DNA of 64,000 bases. It comes from Dyella choica. GTDB taxonomy: Bacteria > Pseudomonadota > Gammaproteobacteria > Xanthomonadales > Rhodanobacteraceae. The notes beneath the pieces are model-generated. The model did not search any database, had not been told where the DNA came from, and worked only from the letters and a program-made list of their open reading frames with translations. The position numbers and the translations under genes were made by a program. Shown here piece by piece: positions 41,252 through 48,561 of the stretch. Positions within the stretch are counted from its first letter, which is position 1. Each line of letters opens with the position of its first letter. The DNA is taken from positions 124,001-188,000 of the forward strand of contig NZ_RYYV01000003.1 of assembly GCF_003977665.1 (NCBI RefSeq), in the 5' to 3' direction.

Positions 41252-43442
41252 AATACCAAGTGCATGGCTGGCGTGTGCCTTGGCAATGGGGATGCCTATG
41301 GCGCAAGCGTCCGAGCCCAGCCTGCCTGGCACCGTGGAGCTCAGTCCGGTGCCATTGGACCGCTCGCGAGCGTCATCGCCGGCCACGCTTGCCTTGAACG
41401 GCAGCGTGCTGACTGCAGAAACGCTTGCCTTCCTGGGTGGTTACGACTCTGGCGATTGGTCAGGTCAGCTGAAAGCGGTCCGCTTGAATGCGCAAGGTGC
41501 GGCAACCGACGTGGCATGGGATGCCGCCGCGATGCTCACGGATCCGCGGTTTACGCCGCCCGCCGGCCGCACGATATTGACTGCAAGCCGGAAGGCATCG
41601 GGCGAGGTTTGCGGCATGGCATTCGAACCCACGTCGCTCTTCGATGCCTACGAGAAGGAAGGATTGATGTGGCCGCAGCCTGAGGTCTCTGCCGATACAT
41701 GGCAGGCGCGTGTGGCTTACCTACGGGGAGTTCGCACGCTGGAGCCGGAGGGTAGCTTGCGTCTCCGCGGCAACGTGCTAGGGGCCATCATTCATTCGCA
41801 GGCCGTGTATGTGGGCCATCCCTCCGGCAGGTACGTCAACAGCTGGCCAACGAAGATTGGTGATATTTCCGTTCCCGCGCCGGAAAACGAATTCCAGTCA
41901 CAACGCTACAGCACCTTCGTGGCCAGCAACGCCAATCGCTTGCCGATGCTATACGTCGCTGCCAACGACGGTATGTTGCACGCGTTTCGTACGCCTGCGC
42001 CAATCTGCAAGGCACCGGATGCGAATGGCCAATGCAGCACCTACGCGAAAGGGCAAGATGCGGGCAAGGAAAGCTGGGCCTACGTGCCGCGTGCGGCGTA
42101 CGGCAACCTTGGCAACCTTACGGACGCGCGCAATTTCAAGTTCCAGCCAACGGTAGACGGAACGCCGGTCACGCGCGACGTATTTTTCAGCCGGCACGGC
42201 ATGCACGAATGGCACAGCTTGCTGGTGGGTGGCCTGCGCTTGGGTGGTCGGGGCGTGTATGCGCTGGATATCACCAAGCCCGATACAGCCAGCGAGGCTT
42301 ATCCCGCACGCACGGTGTTATGGGAGTTCGATGCGGATGCGCCGCCAGGTGTGGCGGAGACGGGCGCCACCTATGACCCGGCGGACCTGGGCTACACCTA
42401 TGGCGAGCCTGCCATTGCGCGGTTGGCGAATGGCCGTTGGGCTGTGCTGATTCCTGGCGGCTACTTGGCGGATTGCAGCAAAGCGGACAGGCCTGCTCGG
42501 TGCGTCGAAGCATCCGGGACACCGCCAGGCTTCAGCCCGCTGTTTGTGCTGGATGCCCAATCTGGCTCGGTGATAGCGGAATTGAAGACACCGCCCATGG
42601 AGGGTGTCTTCAGCTATGGACTGGCCACGCCCGTGCTGGGCGACTACGCCAATGACCAGATCGATGACGTCGCCTTTGCCGGAGACTTGTCCGGCAACCT
42701 GTGGCGCTTCGATTTGTCCTCACCGAATCCCACGAATTGGAACGCAAGCCTGGCCTATCGTCCGAGTGTGCAGGGAGCGCAAGCCATCACCGTGATGCCG
42801 CGCCTTTTTCCGGACCCGGCGACGAACCGTTTTATCGTCGTATTCGGTACCGGCAAGTATCTGGGGCATGGCGATATAAGTAACGCCACCATCCAGTCGA
42901 TCTACGGCATACGCGATCGGGTCGATGGCAAGGGCCGGCCGCTTACCGTCCTGCGTGACAGTCTCCAGCCACAGGCATTGAGCGAGAAAACGGTCACCGA
43001 TGCCGTTGGCAGCGCAACCCTGCGCACCCTTACTTCGAATCCGGTCCCGATGCAGGCTGGCGGCTGGCGCATCGAGCTGGACGCGGTCGCGGGCGAACGC
43101 GTGATCGTCACGCCCACGGCGCTGTTCAACACCAATGCCGTGCTGGTGAGTACTTTGATACCTGGCGGTGATGTGCCCACCGGGGCGATCATGGCCATCG
43201 ACGCCGCCACCGGCGGAGCACGCTCGCTCCTGAAATTCGGCAGTGGTTCGTATGCGGGCGCCTTGATCGAGAGCCCGCCGGCAAGCGGCATGCTACCGAT
43301 GGCGATGCTTCCGGGGGGCGGCAAGCTGATCCTGCCCGGCATCAAGTTGAAGGGAGGCAAGGGCGGGCTGGACTTGCCGCTGTCCCTCGATGGTCCGCTG
43401 TGGCGTCGCCGCTCCTGGTCATTGCTAACGCCCGATAGCTGA
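41232..43442 (+). CDS. pilY1: PilY1-type pilus tip protein, short form lacking the N-terminal vWA domain
   Basis: A 736-residue exported protein (signal peptide ending MAQA near 27) that corresponds to the middle and C-terminal parts of PilY1. It has the connecting region (RVAYLRGVRTLEPEG...VLGAIIHSQAVYVG) and the PQQ-like beta-propeller with VYALDI, LLVGGLRLGGRG and the calcium-loop DYANDQIDDVAFAGD (about 471-485) before NLWRFDL. Full PilY1 proteins are about 1000-1200 residues and start with a vWA-like adhesion domain, which is missing here. There is no sign of frameshift in the upstream DNA, which encodes PilX. It probably retains the retraction-regulating propeller. The start ATG lies inside the pilX end. 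Confidence 0.9.
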   Translation: MRRSRLEIPSAWLACALAMGMPMAQASEPSLPGTVELSPVPLDRSRASSPATLALNGSVLTAETLAFLGGYDSGDWSGQLKAVRLNAQGAATDVAWDAAAMLTDPRFTPPAGRTILTASRKASGEVCGMAFEPTSLFDAYEKEGLMWPQPEVSADTWQARVAYLRGVRTLEPEGSLRLRGNVLGAIIHSQAVYVGHPSGRYVNSWPTKIGDISVPAPENEFQSQRYSTFVASNANRLPMLYVAANDGMLHAFRTPAPICKAPDANGQCSTYAKGQDAGKESWAYVPRAAYGNLGNLTDARNFKFQPTVDGTPVTRDVFFSRHGMHEWHSLLVGGLRLGGRGVYALDITKPDTASEAYPARTVLWEFDADAPPGVAETGATYDPADLGYTYGEPAIARLANGRWAVLIPGGYLADCSKADRPARCVEASGTPPGFSPLFVLDAQSGSVIAELKTPPMEGVFSYGLATPVLGDYANDQIDDVAFAGDLSGNLWRFDLSSPNPTNWNASLAYRPSVQGAQAITVMPRLFPDPATNRFIVVFGTGKYLGHGDISNATIQSIYGIRDRVDGKGRPLTVLRDSLQPQALSEKTVTDAVGSATLRTLTSNPVPMQAGGWRIELDAVAGERVIVTPTALFNTNAVLVSTLIPGGDVPTGAIMAIDAATGGARSLLKFGSGSYAGALIESPPASGMLPMAMLPGGGKLILPGIKLKGGKGGLDLPLSLDGPLWRRRSWSLLTPDS

Positions 43443-43455
43443 AAGGAGTGAAGCC

Positions 43456-43875
43456 ATGGACCGCTTGCGTGGATTCAGCCTGATCGAACTGATCACGGTA
43501 ATGGCGATTGCCGCGATATTGGCCGCGCTGGCGACGCAATCCTACTCCCGCTACGTATTCCGGTCGCATCGTGCAGACGCACACCAGGCATTGATGATGA
43601 TCGCGCAGGCGCAGGAACGTTGGTACGCCACATACAATCGCTACGCGGATGACCTGGGCAAGCTTGGAATGGCCGATTCGGCGATATCGGAGCATGGTTA
43701 TTACGCGCTGGCATTGCGTGTGCTGGACAAGGCGGAGCAAGGTTTTGTCGCCATGGCGATGCCGATCGGCCGCCAGCTGGGCGATGCGTGTGGCAACCTG
43801 TCGATCGACAATGCGGGGCGTAAGCTGCCGGACAGCGCGGATGTCAAAGCCAATGCCAACGGAAGCTGCTGGTAG
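43456..43875 (+). CDS. pilE: type IV pilin PilE-like minor pilin
   Basis: A 139-residue pilin. The cleavage site is RLRG^FSLIELITVMAIAAILAALA (Gly6/Phe7, Glu at +5). A helical spine follows, then the globular part with the two C-terminal cysteines (DACGNL, GSCW) that form the D-loop disulfide. AAAGGAG lies before the ATG, 13 bases after the pilY1 stop. The size and operon position match the PilE minor pilin that closes the pilV-W-X-Y1-E set, rather than the major pilin PilA. Confidence 0.92.
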   Translation: MDRLRGFSLIELITVMAIAAILAALATQSYSRYVFRSHRADAHQALMMIAQAQERWYATYNRYADDLGKLGMADSAISEHGYYALALRVLDKAEQGFVAMAMPIGRQLGDACGNLSIDNAGRKLPDSADVKANANGSCW

Positions 43876-43991
43876 GGTTTGTGTTCCAGGCCTGCGGGGC
43901 AGGGAGGCAAGCGACTACCCATCTTGGTTTGCACGTCCTGCCCATACTGTTAGCATTCCCCGCGCTTTCTTTCCTCGGATCCTGTGCCGGC

Positions 43992-44810
43992 ATGTCTCAT
44001 CGTTTCGACCTTGACGCTTACTTGCAGCGCATCGGCCATGCTGGCCCGGTGCGGGCAGATCTTTCCACCTTGCGTGCGATCATTGCCGAGCACACCGCTT
44101 CGATTCCCTTCGAGAACCTGGATCCCTTTCTGCGCCTGCCGGTTTCGCTGGACCTCGCCTGGATCGAACGCAAGCTGGTGCGTAATGGTCGCGGTGGTTA
44201 CTGCTTCGAACAAAACTCCCTGCTGCGAGCTGCGCTTACCGCGATAGGCTTCCAGGTGGAAGGCTTGATAGCGCGCGTCCTATGGGGGCGTGATCCTGAT
44301 TCGTTGCCGGCGCAAACGCATATGTTGCTGCGTGTGGAGCTGGAGGGTGAAAGCTGGCTGGCGGACGTCGGTTTTGGCGGCCAGACACCCAGTGGCGTGC
44401 TGCTTCTGCGTGCGGACATCGAACAGTCCACGCCGCATGAACCCTTCCGGCTGACCCACGCCGGCGGAGATTGGCGGTCACAATCCTTGGTACGCGGCGA
44501 GTGGCTCACGCTCTACCGCTTTGACCTGCAGCCGCGCTTTCCAGTCGACTACGAAGTGGCCAATCACTACAGTTCCACGTACCCGGCCTCGCATTTCCGC
44601 CATACCCTCCGGGCAGCACGTCTTGCGCCGAAGCAGCGGATGAATTTGTCCGGCCGCCAATTCACGTTGCATAGCCTTGATGGCGAATCGGTGAAGCGCA
44701 CGCTGGGCAGCGCAGCGGAAATTTGCGAAGTGCTGCAGGAAGTCTTCGGGATTCGTCTGCCCGAACATGCTCAATTGATGCAACGCCTGGACGCCTTGCC
44801 GATGGATTGA
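43992..44810 (+). CDS. arylamine N-acetyltransferase
   Basis: A 272-residue cytosolic NAT enzyme that transfers acetyl groups from acetyl-CoA to arylamines or hydrazines, or makes amides in secondary metabolism. The catalytic triad is complete: Cys71 in RGGYCFEQN, His110 in THMLLRV and Asp125 in WLADVGFGG. The N-terminal IPFENLDPF motif is typical. The start at 43992 gives the usual N-terminus (YLQRIG); the frame is open upstream to 43881 but adds a hydrophobic leader unlike the family. It lies behind the pilus operon without evident functional link. Confidence 0.95.
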   Translation: MSHRFDLDAYLQRIGHAGPVRADLSTLRAIIAEHTASIPFENLDPFLRLPVSLDLAWIERKLVRNGRGGYCFEQNSLLRAALTAIGFQVEGLIARVLWGRDPDSLPAQTHMLLRVELEGESWLADVGFGGQTPSGVLLLRADIEQSTPHEPFRLTHAGGDWRSQSLVRGEWLTLYRFDLQPRFPVDYEVANHYSSTYPASHFRHTLRAARLAPKQRMNLSGRQFTLHSLDGESVKRTLGSAAEICEVLQEVFGIRLPEHAQLMQRLDALPMD

Positions 44811-44818
44811 CGGCAGCG

Positions 44819-44912
44819 CGTAGGCTGGGATGAAAATCCCAGCATCGCGCGTGCTGCTGCATGGCAATGCTGGGTTTTGCAACCCAGCCTACGATGGTTA
44901 TCCCAGCTTACG
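44819..44912. repeat. intergenic palindromic repeat, GTAGGCTGGGAT family, long form with extra arm
   Basis: CGTAGGCTGGGATGAAAATC to AACCCAGCCTACG (44819-44893), plus an added half arm ATCCCAGCTTACG to about 44907-44912. It lies between the NAT gene and the end of the fimbrial operon. Confidence 0.85.
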
Positions 44913-45092
44913 TACTAGGCAGGCTGGGACGAGAGCCCCTGCGCCAGGCCCGAGTACCGCCGCGTCCGCTTTCCTCTCGCTAGCATGGAGTCGTCGTATT
45001 TCTTCGATCGGGAAGGCAGGCAACATGAGCAAGGGTTTTCAGTATCGCGATATGGCTCATCCAAAGCGGCATGCTCCTGCACTGATATCGCG

Positions 45093-46190
45093 TCATTCAT
45101 AGAACAAGGTGACTTCGAAGCTGGCGTTGGCGGTGCCGGGCTGGACGATCTTGTCCGCTTGGTAGTAACCCGCATTCCAATTGAGCGGAACACTGATCGC
45201 CTGACCTTGGTAGTCGGTGGCCAGGGTCTTGGCATCCAGTTTCAGAGTGCCGCCATTGGCCCACTGCAGTTTCACGCCCACGCCCTTGGCGGTGCTGTTG
45301 GCATTGAGCTTGGCGACGTCAACGGTGCCGGCAAGGATGCCGTTGGTGGGATGCACCTGCAGGCTCACCGAACGCATGCCGGCGGGGCAGTTGTTGAGGT
45401 CGAGATTGAAATTTCTGCCGCCGGCGCTGGAGCCGACGCCCTTGAAACCTGCGGTGGCGACTTCACCCAGGTCCACGGCGACATCGGGGACGGTGCAGGA
45501 GAGGGGGACGATGTTGATGGGGGCTGCTATGTTGTGATAGCTCAATGTGTTCGACACAGGCGATGCTGGGTCTGCCGGCCCTCCGCCTTCCCTTGTCGTA
45601 ACTACGGCCGTCTGTGCAACCGTAACCGCCGGTATCTTACCTATTGCCGCAATGGTGCCTGTTTTGACCAGGGCGGATACTACTTGCACGCCCCAGTTGG
45701 CATTGTTGACGCTAGGACTAGGGAACCACCACCCGCCATACCAGTAATTCCTTAGGTCATACCAACCTGTCCATGTCAGCCAATAGAGTTCTCTGTGCGC
45801 AAGGGCAACACCCACACCCTCGACATTGGTTTTATAGACTGGGACCGTTGCACCGTAATAAGTCGTGGTGACTCCCGAGGCTTGGTTATAGGTTGACGTT
45901 GTCGCTGCCGGCCCAGACCAAGCATTAGTCACTGTGCATGACCCCTCGATTGAGCCCGCGGTGGTCACCCACGATGTCAGCAGGGTTCCAACGGGCGCAT
46001 CACGCGGCACCGAGATGCTGGTAGGGAAGTAAATTGCGTACGTTCTCCCACCGCCGGTGCATGAGGCTGTGGCCCAGGCGCCTTTTGCGCCAACGGAGAA
46101 CAGCATCAGCGCCATCAGCCGAACAGCGATAACGCAAGCTGCCGTTCTATTTCTTTTGAAGCATTCCACCGGCGCTTTGAAATCATTCAC
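45093..46190 (-). CDS. fimbrial adhesin-like protein, paralogue 1
   Basis: A 365-residue two-domain fimbrial subunit, the last gene of the chaperone-usher operon. The signal peptide has core LMALMLFSVGAKGAWA. A tip-type N-terminal domain (about 40-220) comes first, with a Trp/Tyr-rich centre. The C-terminal pilin domain begins near PLSCTVPDVAVDLGEV, ends in ASFEVTLFYE, and has the C-terminal donor-strand-like pattern recognised by PapD-type chaperones. The start is set at GTG 46190 by homology with the coupled GTG of paralogue 2; the frame is open to 46304. It is closely related to the gene at 47470, with near-identical long stretches and a divergent centre. Confidence 0.8.
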   Translation of the reverse strand: MNDFKAPVECFKRNRTAACVIAVRLMALMLFSVGAKGAWATASCTGGGRTYAIYFPTSISVPRDAPVGTLLTSWVTTAGSIEGSCTVTNAWSGPAATTSTYNQASGVTTTYYGATVPVYKTNVEGVGVALAHRELYWLTWTGWYDLRNYWYGGWWFPSPSVNNANWGVQVVSALVKTGTIAAIGKIPAVTVAQTAVVTTREGGGPADPASPVSNTLSYHNIAAPINIVPLSCTVPDVAVDLGEVATAGFKGVGSSAGGRNFNLDLNNCPAGMRSVSLQVHPTNGILAGTVDVAKLNANSTAKGVGVKLQWANGGTLKLDAKTLATDYQGQAISVPLNWNAGYYQADKIVQPGTANASFEVTLFYE

Positions 46191-46308
46191 CACAGCGCCA
46201 CGTTTTGATGGGAGCAACCCGATAGCGGGCGCACTACGCACATCAGAACATGGATGGCGATCACGCAGGCGCAGGAGAGTTGGTTTGCTACTCATCATTG
46301 CCACGCAG

Positions 46309-46878
46309 TCATGGATAGCTCAGGGTGAAGGTGGCCGATGCCTTGGCCGTACCGCCGCCAACGTGGCCTGCTTCGGTCTGATAAAAGGCCACTTTCAGCG
46401 GAATCGACAGATCGCCGCCGTGGCTGGGGTCATAGCCTGGCACAGGTATCGCCTGTCGCAACGGCAGCGCCTTTTCCTGATCCGTCAGCAACTGCAAGCC
46501 CACCTTGGCGGCGCTTCCTTGCCCGCCTTGCATGGCAATGACGCTTTGGGATGCATCGACGATGGTGGTCTGCGGATCGATCTGATACGTGATCGTGGCG
46601 TAGCGGGGACAACCCAGCAGCTCGATGCGATAGCTCACCGGCGCCAGGCGCTGGCCCTGGCCCTTGAAATCGGAGCTTTTCACCTCGCCCAGGTCGACCG
46701 GTATGGCGCTGTTCTTGATCCTGCATGGCGCGCCCTTGATGTTGCCGGTGACATCCAGGGTGGCCTGATTTTGGGCGCAAGCGATCCCGGCCCATGCCAG
46801 GCCTAGCGGCCATCCAAGACGACAGAGCATGCGCAGCACGATGCAACGATGGCGACGCGACATGAATGCAGTCGACAT
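46309..46878 (-). CDS. fimbrial minor pilin (FimA/PapG-domain type)
   Basis: A 189-residue subunit of the chaperone-usher fimbria. The signal peptide ends in IACAQ near residue 36. The pilin domain opens with ATLDVTGNIKGAPCRIKNS, where the first Cys pairs with the Cys of LLGCPRYAT. VDLGEVKSSDFKG and the C-terminal ATFTLSYP strand are typical. The start at 46878 has GGAG 8 bases upstream; an ATG at 46863 is an alternative. It stands 13 bases after the preceding minor pilin. Confidence 0.85.
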   Translation of the reverse strand: MSTAFMSRRHRCIVLRMLCRLGWPLGLAWAGIACAQNQATLDVTGNIKGAPCRIKNSAIPVDLGEVKSSDFKGQGQRLAPVSYRIELLGCPRYATITYQIDPQTTIVDASQSVIAMQGGQGSAAKVGLQLLTDQEKALPLRQAIPVPGYDPSHGGDLSIPLKVAFYQTEAGHVGGGTAKASATFTLSYP

Positions 46879-46891
46879 GCGCAGCACTCCT

Positions 46892-47428
46892 CTATTGAAA
46901 GCTGAAAGTGATGGTGAAGGAAGCGTTGGCCGAGCCCTCGCGGATCGTGTCAGCCGTTTGGTAGTAGTAACCCCGCAGCGTGATGTAGTTGTCGCCGCTG
47001 TTGGGATCATCGGGCTTGTATTCGTTCCACGCGGTATCCTGGTTGAGCGGCACCACGCCGCTGGGATGGCGCGTCAACTGCACCGCGACACCGGTGGCGG
47101 TGCTGCGCGCATCCAGTTTCGCAATGCCGTGCGGCGCATCGAATGCGCCATTGCTGGGCACGATCTGGTAGATGATCCGGGACAGACCGTACGGGCAATT
47201 CGTCAAGCGCAACTGAGTGCTTTGACCGCCCCCATCCGCCACTTGGCCAGGTCCTTGGAAGCTGGACATCGGGACATTGCCCAGTTGGATCTGGCCTACA
47301 CTGACCTTGCAGGGCGAGGCTGCAATCTTGCCGGTGACTTCGATACGGGCATCGGTCGCGATGGCAGCCACGGGCGTGATGCAGATCGCCATGACCAGGA
47401 CCAGACCAGTAAAAGTAAACGAACGCAT
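46892..47428 (-). CDS. fimbrial minor pilin
   Basis: A 178-residue pilin subunit. The signal peptide MRSFTFTGLVLVMAI...AIA is cleaved near residue 24. The domain starts ARIEVTGKIAASPCKVSVG with the paired Cys in LTNCPYGL. IQLGNVPMSSFQGPGQ is the usual 'LG.V....F.G.G' strand, and ASFTITFSFQ is the C-terminal beta-zipper. GAGGA lies 9 bases before the ATG at 47428. The arrangement suggests an adaptor between adhesin and shaft. Confidence 0.85.
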   Translation of the reverse strand: MRSFTFTGLVLVMAICITPVAAIATDARIEVTGKIAASPCKVSVGQIQLGNVPMSSFQGPGQVADGGGQSTQLRLTNCPYGLSRIIYQIVPSNGAFDAPHGIAKLDARSTATGVAVQLTRHPSGVVPLNQDTAWNEYKPDDPNSGDNYITLRGYYYQTADTIREGSANASFTITFSFQ

Positions 47429-47469
47429 GCAGGCCATTCCTCGACCAAGCCGCGGGGAGCGGCGGAGAA

Positions 47470-48561
47470 TCATTCGTAGAACAGGGTGACTTCGAAGCTG
47501 GCATTGGCGGTGCCGGGTTGGATGATCTTGTCCGCTTGGTAGTAAGCCGCATTCCACTTGAGGGGAATACTGATCGCCTGACCTTGGTAGTCGGCGACTT
47601 GGCTCTTGGCATCCAGTGTCAGTGGATTGCCATTGGCCCACTGCAGTTTCACGCCCACGCCCTTGGCGCTGCTGTTGGCGTTGAGCTTGGCGACGTCAAC
47701 GGTGCCGGCGAGGATGCCGTTGGTGGGGTGCACCTGCAGGCTCACCGAACGCATGCCGGCGGGGCAGTTGTTGAGGTTGAAGTTGAAATTTCGGTTGCCG
47801 GCGCTTGAGCCGACACCCTTGAAACCCGCGGTGGCGACTTCGCCCAGGTCCACGGCGACATCGGGGACGGTGCAGGAGAGGGGGACGATGCTGATGGGGG
47901 CTGCTATGTTGTGATAGCTCAACGTGTTCGGCACGGGCGATGCTGGGTCTGCTGGCCCTCCGCCTTCCCTTGTCGTAACTACGGCCGTCTGTGCAACCGT
48001 AACCGCCGGTATCCTGCCTGTTGCCGCAATGGCATCTGTTTTGACCAGGGCGGATACTACTTGCACGCCCCAGTTGATGCCGGTGGTCCAATTGCCCCAC
48101 CACCCGCCATACCAGTAATTCTTCAGGTCAAGCCAACCTTTCCAGCTCACCCCCATGAGATCTCTGTGCGCAAGGGCAATACCCACGCCCGCGACATTGG
48201 TTTTATAGACTGAGACCGTTGCGCCGTTATAAGTCGTGGTGACTCCCGAAGCCTGGTTATAGGCTGACGTTGTCGCTGCCGCTCCTAAGTAAGCATTGGT
48301 CACCGTGCATGTCCACTGGACTGAGCCCGCGGTAGTCTTCCACGGTGTCAGCAGGGTTCCAACGGGCGCATCACGCGGCACCGAGATGCTGGTAGGGAAG
48401 TAGATTTCGTACACTCTCGCTTCGCCGACGCACGAGGCTGCGGCCCAGGCGCCTTTTGAGCCAACGTAGAACAACACTAGCGCCATCAACTGAAAAGCGA
48501 TGCCGAAACGGGTTGGCTGGTTTGCGTGGAAGCATTTCATGGTCGATTTGAAGTCGTTCAC
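47470..48561 (-). CDS. fimbrial adhesin-like protein, paralogue 2
   Basis: A 363-residue two-domain fimbrial subunit. The signal peptide has core LMALVLFYVGSKGAWA. The N-terminal domain contains [19 protein letters not shown] and a Trp-rich centre (YGGWWGNW). The C-terminal pilin domain is nearly identical to paralogue 1 (VDLGEVATAGFKGVG, CPAGMRSVSLQVHPTNGIL, ASFEVTLFYE). The start GTG at 48561 overlaps the usher stop in a GTGA arrangement, which is good evidence for translational coupling and for this start. It is probably the tip adhesin. Confidence 0.83.
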   Translation of the reverse strand: MNDFKSTMKCFHANQPTRFGIAFQLMALVLFYVGSKGAWAAASCVGEARVYEIYFPTSISVPRDAPVGTLLTPWKTTAGSVQWTCTVTNAYLGAAATTSAYNQASGVTTTYNGATVSVYKTNVAGVGIALAHRDLMGVSWKGWLDLKNYWYGGWWGNWTTGINWGVQVVSALVKTDAIAATGRIPAVTVAQTAVVTTREGGGPADPASPVPNTLSYHNIAAPISIVPLSCTVPDVAVDLGEVATAGFKGVGSSAGNRNFNFNLNNCPAGMRSVSLQVHPTNGILAGTVDVAKLNANSSAKGVGVKLQWANGNPLTLDAKSQVADYQGQAISIPLKWNAAYYQADKIIQPGTANASFEVTLFYE

